This document shows, piece after piece, positions 17,852-26,460 of a DNA stretch of 64,000 bases. Position 1 is the first letter of the stretch, and each line of letters begins with the position of its first letter. The stretch lies in NCBI RefSeq assembly GCF_047238305.1, contig NZ_JBDFMO010000001.1, positions 1,364,001-1,428,000 on the forward strand, in the 5' to 3' direction. The position numbers and the translations under genes were made by a program. The notes below the pieces were generated by a model. The model saw only the letters and a list, made by a program, of their open reading frames with translations, was not told the DNA's origin and searched no databases. The DNA is from Ferdinandcohnia sp047238305. GTDB lineage: Bacteria; Bacillota; Bacilli; Bacillales; Bacillaceae_L.

Positions 17852-18427
17852 ATGAAACAGCTTGATTTATTTTTAGCATTTTTACGTGTGGGGCTATTGG
17901 GGTACGGGGGCGGACCTTCCTCCATCCCACTCGTTCATAAAGAGGTAGTCGGTAAATACAAATGGATGGATGATGATGAATTTGCTGATGTGCTTGCCTT
18001 AGGAAACACATTACCTGGGCCAATTGCAACGAAAATGGCAGGCTATATTGGTTACCGCGTTGCAGGTGTGGTAGGGATGATCAATGCCGTATTGGCTACG
18101 ATCGTTCCAACTATTTTTATGATGATAATCTTGTTAACCTTTTTATCTTCTATTAAAGATCAGCCATGGGTGCAGGGGATGACAAAGGCGGTTGTCCCGG
18201 TTGTTTGCGTGATGCTTGCGACTTTAACATGGGACTTCTTTAAAAAGTCAAAGGACGCGTTAGGCTGGAAATTTGCAGCAGGAATCATCGTTGTGAGCTT
18301 CTTATTAATGGAGTTTGTTGGGGTTCATCCAGGAATCATCATTGGGGTGCTATTGGTGGCAGCACTCGTGAAGAAAGACAAAGCACCGAAAGTTAAGCAA
18401 ACAATAGAAAAGGGTGTAGGCATGTGA
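17852..18427 (+). CDS. ywrB: Chromate transporter subunit, N-type (YwrB-like)
   Basis: Half-size CHR family membrane protein, 191 residues with about six hydrophobic segments. Conserved motifs: GYGGGPSSIPLVHKE (about 18-32) and LALGNTLPGPIATKMAGYIGY (about 49-69). In B. subtilis the short CHR proteins YwrB and YwrA act as a pair and both are needed for chromate resistance. It overlaps ywrA by four bases (ATGTGA), so the two are coupled. A closely related second pair lies downstream of pcp. Confidence 0.92.
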   Translation: MKQLDLFLAFLRVGLLGYGGGPSSIPLVHKEVVGKYKWMDDDEFADVLALGNTLPGPIATKMAGYIGYRVAGVVGMINAVLATIVPTIFMMIILLTFLSSIKDQPWVQGMTKAVVPVVCVMLATLTWDFFKKSKDALGWKFAAGIIVVSFLLMEFVGVHPGIIIGVLLVAALVKKDKAPKVKQTIEKGVGM

Positions 18428-18954
18428 TTTATTGGCAAATTTTCTTAGCCTTTTTTATACCAGGAATTGTTGGGTATGGCGGAGGTCCTGCTTCAATTCC
18501 GCTTGTTGAAAATGAGGTCGTGGGACGATACGGATGGTTGACCGTTTCTGAATTTAGTGAGGTGCTCGCTCTTGGAAATTCACTACCTGGTCCAATCGCT
18601 ACAAAAATGTCAGGATATATTGGGTATGAAGTGGCAGGTATTCCAGGGGCACTCGTAGGAATTTTTGCTACCGTGGCACCTTCGTTAATTTTAATGGTCG
18701 TTCTACTTGGCTTTTTATACAAACACAAGGATTCTCCAAAGGTAAAACGCATGTCCAACTATGTACGCCCGGCAATCGCCGTTTTACTCGGAATTATGAC
18801 GATCAGCTTTTTCACAACATCCTATGAGGATGCAGGCTGGCTACAAACGATCGTGATCATTGTGGTTAGCTTTGTATTGTTGGAAAAGCTGAAGGTTCAC
18901 CCCGCGTATGTCATCATCGGGGCACTAGGATATGGCGCAATTTTTCTAGCTTAA
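18424..18954 (+). CDS. ywrA: Chromate transporter subunit, C-type (YwrA-like)
   Basis: Second half-size CHR subunit, 176 residues, with GYGGGPASIPLVENEVVGRYGW near the N-terminus (about 17-38 in two blocks) and LALGNSLPGPIATKMSGYIGY. It starts GTG inside the end of the ywrB gene. Expected to form a heterodimer with the preceding subunit and to export chromate or a related oxyanion. Confidence 0.92.
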   Translation: MIYWQIFLAFFIPGIVGYGGGPASIPLVENEVVGRYGWLTVSEFSEVLALGNSLPGPIATKMSGYIGYEVAGIPGALVGIFATVAPSLILMVVLLGFLYKHKDSPKVKRMSNYVRPAIAVLLGIMTISFFTTSYEDAGWLQTIVIIVVSFVLLEKLKVHPAYVIIGALGYGAIFLA

Positions 18955-18968
18955 AAGAGGTGGAGAAC

Positions 18969-19574
18969 GTGAAAAAATTATTACTAACAGGGTTTGTCCC
19001 ATTTTTAGATAATCCAATTAATCCAACAGAGGAAATCGTGAGGGCTTTAGAAGGGCAAACCATCGGTGGATATGAAATTGTAGGAAAAGTGTTACCCGTT
19101 GATTTTGCAGAATCAGCTAAACAATGTATCGCACATATCAATGAGATAAAGCCGGATGTTGTGATTTCATTAGGGCTTGCTGCAGGAAGAAATAAAGTGA
19201 CACCTGAGCGAATTGCAATCAACTGTCGTGATGGAGCTGCAGATAACAGCGGTGTGAAATTGCAAGATGCACCGATTGAAGAGGAAGGACCAGCGGGTTA
19301 TTTTTCGACATTGCCGATTCGGGCATTTGTAAATGCATCGGTTGAAAAAGGCTACCCGGCTGTCATCTCAAACACGGCAGGGACCTATCTTTGCAACAAT
19401 GTGATGTACTCAGTCTTGCATAAAATTGAGCAGGAAAATCTTGAAATGCGTGCGGGATTTATTCATATTCCAGCTTCGCATGAACTTGCATTGAAGAAAA
19501 ATGGCATTCCGAGCTGGTCATTAGCGGATCTAACTGCATCGATTCGTACGATGATTGAGGTGCTTGGGGAGTAA
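18969..19574 (+). CDS. pcp: Pyrrolidone-carboxylate (pyroglutamyl) peptidase
   Basis: Cytoplasmic cysteine peptidase of family C15 that removes N-terminal pyroglutamate. 201 residues, the usual length. The catalytic Cys is in SNTAGTYLCNNVMYSVLH (about residues 138-155) and the His in FIHIPASHE. The glutamate of the triad is expected near TPERIAINCRDG. GTG at 18969 is preferred because AGAGGTGGAG stands at the right distance; a GTG nine bases upstream lies inside that site. It follows the chromate pair after 14 bases and ends at a terminator, so it is probably the last gene of the ywrD unit. Confidence 0.93.
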   Translation: MKKLLLTGFVPFLDNPINPTEEIVRALEGQTIGGYEIVGKVLPVDFAESAKQCIAHINEIKPDVVISLGLAAGRNKVTPERIAINCRDGAADNSGVKLQDAPIEEEGPAGYFSTLPIRAFVNASVEKGYPAVISNTAGTYLCNNVMYSVLHKIEQENLEMRAGFIHIPASHELALKKNGIPSWSLADLTASIRTMIEVLGE

Positions 19575-19623
19575 TTTGGGCAATAGCCTAATTTGAATAC
19601 AAGACCAATATTTGAAAACACTA

Positions 19624-19655
19624 AGAGGAAGCCCGATCCGGGGCTTCCTCTTTTT
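19624..19655 (+). terminator. Terminator after pcp
   Basis: AGAGGAAGCCC / GGGCTTCCTCT stem followed by five T. Confidence 0.9.
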
Positions 19656-19678
19656 CAATCTTTGAAAGGACTTATAAA

Positions 19679-20230
19679 ATGAAGCAATTACATATCTTTT
19701 ATGCGTTTTTGAAAGTTGGCTTACTTGGCTATGGGGGTGGTCCGTCCTCAATTCCACTTGTCCATAAGGAAGCAGTAGAGCATTACAAGTGGTTAAATGA
19801 TGATGATTTTGGTGATATTCTGGCGCTTGGGAATACGTTGCCAGGACCTATCGCGACTAAAATGGCCGGTTATATTGGCTCTCGGGTTGGCGGTTGGCTT
19901 GGAATGATCAATGCCGTTTTGGCAACCTCAGTCCCGACTATTCTTTTAATGATTGTTTTGCTCACCTCATTGACCTCCTTTAAAAATCTTGCTTGGGTGC
20001 AGGGAATGACAAAAGCGGTGCTGGCTGTAGTTGGAGTCATGCTTGCCCAATTAACCTGGGAATTCCTCATCAATGCAAAAAAGGGACTTGGATGGACTAG
20101 GGCAATCTTACTAGGGGTGGTAAGTGTGTTGGTTTTGGATGTGTTCGGCGTGCATCCCGGTATTTTAGTTGGTGCCCTACTGGTACTTGCCTTGGTGAAA
20201 AAGGACAAACGGGAGGAGACACAATCATGA
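19679..20230 (+). CDS. Second chromate transporter subunit, N-type paralogue
   Basis: 183 residues, clearly a paralogue of the ywrB-like protein: it shares GLLGYGGGPSSIPLVHKE, LALGNTLPGPIATKMAGYIG and VQGMTKAV with it. It begins directly behind the pcp terminator, with GAAAGGACTTATAAA as ribosome binding site, so a separate promoter or read-through is needed. The four-base overlap with the next gene repeats the arrangement of the first pair. Confidence 0.9.
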   Translation: MKQLHIFYAFLKVGLLGYGGGPSSIPLVHKEAVEHYKWLNDDDFGDILALGNTLPGPIATKMAGYIGSRVGGWLGMINAVLATSVPTILLMIVLLTSLTSFKNLAWVQGMTKAVLAVVGVMLAQLTWEFLINAKKGLGWTRAILLGVVSVLVLDVFGVHPGILVGALLVLALVKKDKREETQS

Positions 20231-20754
20231 TCTATGTACAGCTCTTTATTGCGTTTTTTATACCTGGGATCCTCGGCTATGGCGGCGGGCCAGCCTCCAT
20301 TCCGCTTGTTGAAAATGAAGTGGTCCATCGTTATCACTGGTTGTCCGTTCATGAGTTTAGTGAAGTGATTGCAATTGGAAACGCGTTGCCCGGACCAATT
20401 GCAACAAAGATGGCTGGGTATATCGGGTTTCAACAAGCGGGAGTGTTGGGCGCGGTGGTTGCCATCTTTGCGACTGTTGCTCCTTCGCTAATTTTAATGA
20501 TTGGCTTACTAAGTATCTTGAAAAAGTTTAAGCACTCTCCGAAAGTAAAGCGGATGACGAACTTTATCCGACCAACGATCGCTGTTCTTTTAGGTGCAAT
20601 GGCATACCGCTTTTTTAAGGAATCATATGAGGATGCCGGGTTGGTCCATAGTATAATTTTAGTGGTGTTTAGTTTTTTGTTGCTTGAAAAATGGAAGGTT
20701 CACCCCGCGTATGTGATTGTTGGATCGCTTTTGTATGGGGCGGTGTTGTTGTAG
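20227..20754 (+). CDS. Second chromate transporter subunit, C-type paralogue
   Basis: 175 residues, paralogue of the ywrA-like protein, with GYGGGPASIPLVENEVVHRY and AIGNALPGPIATKMAGYIGF. Together with the preceding gene it forms a second complete half-size CHR pair. The two pairs have kept all signature motifs, so neither looks decayed; they may differ in substrate or regulation. Confidence 0.9.
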   Translation: MIYVQLFIAFFIPGILGYGGGPASIPLVENEVVHRYHWLSVHEFSEVIAIGNALPGPIATKMAGYIGFQQAGVLGAVVAIFATVAPSLILMIGLLSILKKFKHSPKVKRMTNFIRPTIAVLLGAMAYRFFKESYEDAGLVHSIILVVFSFLLLEKWKVHPAYVIVGSLLYGAVLL

Positions 20755-20777
20755 GAGGAGAGGGGTTTTTGTTTGAG

Positions 20778-21165
20778 TTTTTCCAGTATAACCCTAAAGT
20801 TGTTTAAAAAAGGTCTTTATGCTAGCATTTTTTCTTGATATTTCCAAATGTCAGTACAAAAAGTCGATTTATATAATGGTTTTTTCCAAGAAAACCCAAA
20901 GGTGTCGCCATAAAAGTGCTTTATGTTAAGTCTTTTTCCTTATATATCCAAAAGTCTAGACATAACAAGCTTTTATCTAATGACTTTTTCCAGTATAATC
21001 CAAATCCGTATAAAAGCGATTTAAGAGAAGGGATTTCCTTTAATACCCAAAAGCCCACTAATATCATAACTTTATATCTAGTATCTTCCAGTATAATCCA
21101 AAATTGAGCTCGTAAATGGTCATAATGTTAGTGCGTTTTCAAATAAACCCCAAAACTCATTTGTA
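20778..21165 (+). repeat. Diverged tandem array of about eight 51-bp units
   Basis: The word TTTTTCCAGTATAATCCAAA and variants begins at 20778, 20828, 20880, 20933, 20985, 21033, 21084 and 21135, a spacing of 48-53 bp. A second, weaker conserved half (CTTTATGCTAGT-like) follows in each unit. Arms such as AAAAGTC facing GACTTTT can pair within units. There is no gene in this 610-bp gap. The array sits directly behind the second chromate pair. Confidence 0.7.
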
Positions 21166-21342
21166 AGCTTTCCCCTCTCTAAGCAGGACTCACATTGTCC
21201 TTATTTCCCCAAAATTTCGCCAAAATCTTTTCTTGACGAGCCCTGGAAATAAATTCATAATATAAATATTAGTAATTTTCGTAATATTATAAAATGTAAA
21301 TCGTAAATATAGAAAGTGTAATCGTTCGCCATTCGAAATTGT

Positions 21343-21356
21343 TGGCAACGCTTACA
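21343..21356 (+). promoter_or_regulatory. Possible CcpA (cre) site
   Basis: TGGCAACGCTTACA resembles the known cre pattern TGWAARCGYTWNCW; the right half CGCTTACA is exact and the left half has two mismatches. It lies about 18 bases before the start codon of the first gene of the symporter cluster, downstream of an AT-rich promoter-like region, a position suited to a roadblock. Confidence 0.45.
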
Positions 21357-21373
21357 TTTAAGGAGTGTTATCT

Positions 21374-21553
21374 ATGATTTTATATTTCATGCTATTTATT
21401 GTTGGATTTAGCCTTTTTATGGCGTTTAAGCGTAAGCGCCCCCTCTTTTTACTTCTGCCGTTTGTGTCCATCTTTGCGTATTTTGTCTTTGAAATCATCC
21501 GTTTTCCCGCACCACTTGGGGAAACGATCCGTTTTATTTTTAACCTAGGCTAA
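21374..21553 (+). CDS. Small membrane protein, unknown function
   Basis: 59 residues with two hydrophobic stretches (about 1-17 and 24-42) separated by KRKRP. The ATG follows TTAAGGAGTGTTATCT. It is the first gene of a row leading to the symporter subunits and may be transcribed with them. I do not recognise a family. Confidence 0.65.
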   Translation: MILYFMLFIVGFSLFMAFKRKRPLFLLLPFVSIFAYFVFEIIRFPAPLGETIRFIFNLG

Positions 21554-21646
21554 TAACCTAGTACAAACCTTAAAGGAGGTGATATAAACGACAAAATGGT
21601 TTACCGAAAGTTCATATCAATTCTATTTTTATGGAGGTGCTAGTAG

Positions 21647-21949
21647 TTGAAAAAAGTTGATAAGAAGATTGCCGATGGATACTTTAGGGAGAAAACAAGA
21701 AATATTATTATTTATCTCATTATCGGATTTCTTGTTTCATTTGGAGTGGTTCTCTTTGCAAAGCCACTTTCCACATTTTCGGTAAATGGATTGCCGTTCC
21801 ATTATTTCATGGGGGCACAGGGTGCAGTGGTTACCTTTATCATTATTCTATTTGTGAATGCGAAGGTAAGCGATAAAATTGACCAAAAATACGGCATTGA
21901 CGAAGAGAAAAATGAGCAAATTAGCTCTGGAAAAGTACTTGATCATTAA
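21647..21949 (+). CDS. DUF4212 protein, small subunit of a sodium/solute symporter
   Basis: 100 residues with two transmembrane helices (about 20-42 and 58-80). DUF4212 proteins are encoded next to sodium:solute symporters of the VC_2705 type and are taken to be their small subunits. Start TTG behind ATGGAGGTGCTAGTAG. A 15-codon frame (21596-21643) behind a perfect AAAGGAGGTGAT site ends three bases before this TTG and may couple its translation. The partner lies 220 bases downstream, a longer gap than is usual for this pair. Confidence 0.85.
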   Translation: MKKVDKKIADGYFREKTRNIIIYLIIGFLVSFGVVLFAKPLSTFSVNGLPFHYFMGAQGAVVTFIIILFVNAKVSDKIDQKYGIDEEKNEQISSGKVLDH

Positions 21950-22169
21950 AAACCTACCTAACAATCATACTCATAAAATCTAGATCTGCGTAACAGGAAT
22001 ACCCCTACTTCTAGACGTGCCTTGATGAAAAAGCAAGTCTCTACCTTAACAAAAAAATATCTCACACCATATGTCTTAAAATCTACAAAACTCAAACAAT
22101 ACGATAAAAAGAGACAGGTTTTCCTACAAAATAGTAGTACCTATATTTGAACCCAAAGGGGGAGGAAAT

Positions 22170-23828
22170 TTGGATACACAATTTCTGGTCTCATTAATCA
22201 TTATTTTAGCGTCGTTTGGTCTTTATATTGGAATTGCCATCTTCAACCGAGCGCGGGCGACCTCGGACTTTTATGTAGCTGGACGTGGAGTGCCACCTAT
22301 TTATAATGGAATGGCGATAGGAGCGGACTGGATGAGTGCGGCATCGTTCATTGGAATGGCCGGCACCATTATGGCACTAGGATATGGCGGACTTGCCTAT
22401 ATCATGGGGTGGACAGGCGGATATTTGCTATTAACCTTCCTCCTTGCGCCACAGCTTCGTAAATATGGTCGTTACACGGTGCCAGAGTTTATCGGTGACC
22501 GCTTCGATAGCCATTCAGCGCGTATTGTTGCGGCAGTCTGTACAATTATCATTTCGTTTACGTACTCCATTGGCCAATTATCTGGTTCTGGGGTTGTAAT
22601 CGGGCGTCTTTTTGAAATAGACGCTAGAGTTGGAACAATGATTGGGGTAGTCCTGATTGCCTTCTACGCAGCGATGGGTGGAATGAAAGGAATCACCTGG
22701 ACACAGGTTGCGCAATATATCGTATTAATTGTCGCGTACTTAATTCCAGTTATTTTTATCTCCTTACAATTAACAAGCAATCCATTGCCGTGGTTATCTT
22801 ATGGAAAAGTGGTTGCAGAAATTGGAGAACTTGATCGCCAGCTTGGCTTCACAGAATATTTTGCACCGTTTGCAACAGGATCTGAGTGGCAATTTCTTGC
22901 GTTAATGTTCACGTTAATGTGTGGTACAGCTGGATTGCCGCACGTAATCGTTCGTTTCTATACGGTGTCGACAATGAAGGCAGCTCGTTGGTCAGGTGCA
23001 TGGGCACTTTTATTCATCGGCTTATTATACTTATCAGCTCCTGCATATGCAGCGTTTTCTCGTTTCATCTTGATGACGCAAGTAGCTGGTAAAAAAATGA
23101 CAGAGCTTCCTGCTTGGACACAAAGTTGGGTTGACACAGGTTTATTAAAGCTGGCCGATGCGAACAGCGACGGGATTTTACAATGGCAGGAAATGACGAT
23201 TGCCAATGATATCGTGGTAATGGCGACACCAGAAATTGCAAACCTTGGTGTATTTGTCATCGGATTAATGGCAGCGGGGGCAATGGCAGCAGCCTTGTCT
23301 ACGGCTGGTGGTTTGATGATTGCACTTTCATCTTCATTTGCGCATGATATCTATTATCGTGTGTTAAAGCCTGAAGCAACGGAAAAGAACCGCTTGAACG
23401 TGGCTCGTTGGTCAATTGTTGTTGCGACACTAATTGCAGGTTTAGTTGCGTTAAACCCACCGGGTGCAATCACGCAAATTGTAGCATGGGCCTTTGCAAT
23501 TGCATCTAGTACGTTCTTCCCTGCGCTCGTACTTGGAGTTTGGTGGAAGCGTTCAAATGCCAAGGGTGTTATCGCAGGTATGCTCATCGGATTGGTCGTC
23601 GTGTTATCGTACATTTTTGCAGCAAAATACGGTGGCTTCACGATCCTGGGTATTATCGATACAGGTGCTGGAATCTTTGGGGCAGCGGCTGGTTTCTTAG
23701 GAAACATCATTGTTTCCCTCATGACAGAAGCGCCATCACAGGCTAAACAAGACGAGGTCGTTGATATGCGCTACCCAGAGCAAATGGTATACAAGGATGG
23801 CGAGGTTTGGCTTAAAGAGGATGCTTAA
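22170..23828 (+). CDS. Sodium:solute symporter, VC_2705 / ActP-like subfamily
   Basis: SSS family transporter, 552 residues, about 13 transmembrane helices. Typical are FYVAGRGVPPIYNGMAIGADWMSAASFIGM (residues 31-60, in blocks), TVPEFIGDRFDS and the AAALSTAGGLMIALSSSFAHD block (about 371-391). Related proteins carry acetate or other short carboxylates with sodium. Residues 330-341 read DANSDGILQWQE and fit an EF-hand calcium loop (acidic or Asn at 1, 3, 5; Gly 6; Glu 12). TTG start behind AAAGGGGGAGGAAAT. The small subunit is upstream and the likely regulators downstream. Confidence 0.92.
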   Translation: MDTQFLVSLIIILASFGLYIGIAIFNRARATSDFYVAGRGVPPIYNGMAIGADWMSAASFIGMAGTIMALGYGGLAYIMGWTGGYLLLTFLLAPQLRKYGRYTVPEFIGDRFDSHSARIVAAVCTIIISFTYSIGQLSGSGVVIGRLFEIDARVGTMIGVVLIAFYAAMGGMKGITWTQVAQYIVLIVAYLIPVIFISLQLTSNPLPWLSYGKVVAEIGELDRQLGFTEYFAPFATGSEWQFLALMFTLMCGTAGLPHVIVRFYTVSTMKAARWSGAWALLFIGLLYLSAPAYAAFSRFILMTQVAGKKMTELPAWTQSWVDTGLLKLADANSDGILQWQEMTIANDIVVMATPEIANLGVFVIGLMAAGAMAAALSTAGGLMIALSSSFAHDIYYRVLKPEATEKNRLNVARWSIVVATLIAGLVALNPPGAITQIVAWAFAIASSTFFPALVLGVWWKRSNAKGVIAGMLIGLVVVLSYIFAAKYGGFTILGIIDTGAGIFGAAAGFLGNIIVSLMTEAPSQAKQDEVVDMRYPEQMVYKDGEVWLKEDA

Positions 23829-23858
23829 CAGGAAATCGGATTCTCGAATAAAAATTTC

Positions 23859-23893
23859 AACGGTTCTATGCGATTTTGCATAGGACCGTTTTA
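23859..23893 (+). terminator. Terminator or attenuator between symporter and regulator gene
   Basis: AACGGTTCTATGC / GCATAGGACCGTT stem with one mismatch and a GATTTT loop, followed by TTT. It is directly before the ribosome binding site of the next gene, so it may lower rather than stop downstream transcription. Confidence 0.65.
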
Positions 23894-23908
23894 AAAGAGG
23901 GAATAAAC

Positions 23909-25789
23909 ATGGAACAGATCTATGAATGGGTGAAAGATCATCCTTTGTTTAAAGAATGGTCTGAGATGGAAGTGTTTGAGTTCCTCTCCTTCTGTCAGCA
24001 TAAAACATATAAGCAGTCAGATCTATTGTTTCAGGCCAATGAGCAGCGGGAGGGAATACTTCTGCTGCTTTCTGGCGTTGCGGAAGTGTTTGTGGGACCT
24101 AGTGAAAATCGTGAGGTACTTGAAATAATAAAGCCTGGGGAATTAATCGGGCTATCAAATATTGCAGATTTAATCGGCGGTCCAAAGCGAGACATGGAAT
24201 ACCGAGTCGGTGTCATAGCAACAGACCCTGGACAATGTTTGTTCATCCCAAATCATGTCATTCAAAAACGCCTCCATGACCCCGATTTTCACCAATTTCT
24301 TTTCACTCAACTTGCGATTCGTCTTAAAGAAATCTACAGTTCATTAGCCGAGCAGGTGATGATAACAAGAAAAGCGAAAAATAGTGGTTCCCTTGTTCGA
24401 AGGGTCCAGGATGTTATGACCACATCACTCGTCGCAGTTGATCGAAGCACGGTCTGCAGTACCATTGCACAACAAATGACGGAGCGCCGAACGAGCTCTG
24501 TTCTTGTTGTTGAAAATAAAAGACTTCTAGGTATTATTACAGAGCGTGACCTTGTTTCAAGAGTCATTTATAAAAGGAAAAATGGAAACACAAATGCTTC
24601 CGACTTTATGACGAAAAACCCCATTATTATTTCGAAGTACGCCTTTTGTTATGAAGCACTCTCCACCTTCATTTTACATGGTGTGAAGCATTTGCCTGTC
24701 GTTGAGGAAAATGAGGTAGTGGGAATTATAACGTTATCGGATGTGTTGCGGCAAAATACGGACAATATGATGAGGCCGATTAAGACAATTGAGATGGCTA
24801 CACGTGAAACTCTACCAACTGTAAAAACCGCCATTTATGATGTGGTCGATGCGCTTTTACAAGACGGTGTTCCGATTTTTAAAGTATTAGATAGTGTTAC
24901 AAAACTATTTGATCGGCTCGTAAAACGATGTATTGAGCTGGCGATTGAGGAGCTATCTAAAAGAGATGGTCTGCTTCCTCCAACCAAGTTCTGCTTTTAC
25001 CAAATGGGGAGCGCTGGTCGTGAAGAACAGTTTTTGTTAACAGACCAGGACCACTTTCTTGTCTACGAAAATAGTTCACTAGAGGTGAATGATTATTTTT
25101 CAAAATTAGGAGAAGAGATCGTAAGGTTACTAGAAAAGGCAGGGTACGCACGCTGTCTTGGGGATATGATGGCGAGTAATCCAAGTTGGCGAGGTTCCAT
25201 AGAAACGTGGATGGGGCGTGTTCAGACTTGGATCAGTCAGGCAACAAATCAAAATATGCTACTTGCACAGAACTTCTTTTCCTACCGTTTTTTATATGGG
25301 GATGAAGAGCTTAACCTTGAATTTGAAACCCAGCTTTTTGAAAAAATGAAGCACGCTAAAATCTTTTTGTTCCGTCTTCACGAACAAGAGCACCAAATAC
25401 CTTCTTTAGAACAACCTATTCGTGCCCTTTTTAAATTAGATCGTAAGCAGTTAGATGTTAAAAAGGAAATTTTATTTCCTTACCATCATAGCTTGCAAAT
25501 CCTATCTTTGGAATATGGCATCATCTCGGGAACCCCATTCCAGCGGATTGATAGATTAGTAGAGAAGAAGGCGTTTAGTCCGAATTTTGGAAAAGATGTG
25601 AAGACTGCTGTAGCAGATGTGATGCGTTTTTATGTAAACCAAAGGTGGAATCAATATAAAAACAAGGAGAAACTCACATCGATCCTTCAATTTTCACATT
25701 TAACAACAAAGGAAAAGGAAGAACTCATTTTAAGTGTAAAAATTTTGAAGGAGATGCAAACTCTAGTAAATGCCCATTTTCAAATATGA
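23909..25789 (+). CDS. cNMP-binding / CBS / DUF294 nucleotidyltransferase-like regulator
   Basis: 626 residues. Domains in order: cyclic-nucleotide-binding-like domain (about 10-130), two CBS domains (about 165-285, with VQDVMTTSLVAVDRSTVCST and SDFMTKNPIIIS), a GlnD-like DUF294 nucleotidyltransferase domain (about 330-460, with MGSAGREEQFLLTDQDHFLV) and a C-terminal helical domain. Such proteins are encoded next to DUF4212/SSS symporters in many bacteria and are thought to control them according to nucleotide state; the reaction is unproven. The ATG at MEQIYEW follows AGAGGGAATAAAC. The end overlaps the exonuclease region. Confidence 0.88.
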   Translation: MEQIYEWVKDHPLFKEWSEMEVFEFLSFCQHKTYKQSDLLFQANEQREGILLLLSGVAEVFVGPSENREVLEIIKPGELIGLSNIADLIGGPKRDMEYRVGVIATDPGQCLFIPNHVIQKRLHDPDFHQFLFTQLAIRLKEIYSSLAEQVMITRKAKNSGSLVRRVQDVMTTSLVAVDRSTVCSTIAQQMTERRTSSVLVVENKRLLGIITERDLVSRVIYKRKNGNTNASDFMTKNPIIISKYAFCYEALSTFILHGVKHLPVVEENEVVGIITLSDVLRQNTDNMMRPIKTIEMATRETLPTVKTAIYDVVDALLQDGVPIFKVLDSVTKLFDRLVKRCIELAIEELSKRDGLLPPTKFCFYQMGSAGREEQFLLTDQDHFLVYENSSLEVNDYFSKLGEEIVRLLEKAGYARCLGDMMASNPSWRGSIETWMGRVQTWISQATNQNMLLAQNFFSYRFLYGDEELNLEFETQLFEKMKHAKIFLFRLHEQEHQIPSLEQPIRALFKLDRKQLDVKKEILFPYHHSLQILSLEYGIISGTPFQRIDRLVEKKAFSPNFGKDVKTAVADVMRFYVNQRWNQYKNKEKLTSILQFSHLTTKEKEELILSVKILKEMQTLVNAHFQI

Positions 25790-25803
25790 GAGGAGTCGGA
25801 CCT

Positions 25804-26460
25804 GTGATATTTGGTAGAAAGCCCCTTTTTCCTCGAATTCATAAGGAAATTCCGTTATCGACTCCAATTGATGAGATTAGATTTACCGTTTTTGACACAG
25901 AGACAACCGGATTTCAGGTTGCAACTGTCGATCGATTAATTGAAATTGCAGCGGTTCAAGTGGATGGATTGAAAGTTTGTGAGGAAGTACAATTCCATAC
26001 ATATGTTAACCCAAACCGACAAATTTCTCAGGAAATAATCGAATTGACAGGAATAACGGATGATAAGGTCGAAAATGCACCGACCGCAATTGAAGGAATT
26101 ACGAATCTTTTTAAATTTATTATAGAGCAAAATAGTAACTGCCTAATTGGTCATTGTGTATTGTTTGATATTGTCACTTTGAAAAGCGAGTTGAAGCGCG
26201 AGAAATACAGCCTACAACGGGTGCCAGCGATTGATACACTGGATTTGATTGGTTTTATTTCTCCATCCTATGATATGCGAGATTTACACCGATACGCGCA
26301 GAATTTTGGAACACGGATCTATGAAAGACATACTGCCACTGGTGACGCCTTAACGACGGCTTATTTATTTGTTGAACTTCTCCAACATTTTAAAGATCGC
26401 GGTATGCGAACCTGGGGAGACCTTCTTCAGGCAACCGAAAATCAGAATCGGATTTTATGA
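25804..26460 (+). CDS. DnaQ-like 3'-5' exonuclease (DEDDh)
   Basis: 218 residues with the three exonuclease motifs: FDTETTG (Exo I), GHCVLFDIVTL (Exo II) and HTATGDALTT (Exo III, with His and Asp). The family includes the DNA polymerase III proofreading subunit and stand-alone nucleases; pairing with a CBS-DUF294 gene is common. GTG at 25804 is preferred because GAGAGGAG stands eight bases before it; an ATG at 25786 that overlaps the previous stop is the alternative. The role beside a transporter is unclear. Confidence 0.85.
   Translation: MIFGRKPLFPRIHKEIPLSTPIDEIRFTVFDTETTGFQVATVDRLIEIAAVQVDGLKVCEEVQFHTYVNPNRQISQEIIELTGITDDKVENAPTAIEGITNLFKFIIEQNSNCLIGHCVLFDIVTLKSELKREKYSLQRVPAIDTLDLIGFISPSYDMRDLHRYAQNFGTRIYERHTATGDALTTAYLFVELLQHFKDRGMRTWGDLLQATENQNRIL

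Noticed and set aside
20778..21165. CRISPR array
   Set aside because: Spacing is even, but the repeated cores vary, have no conserved full-length repeat, and no cas gene is in the window.
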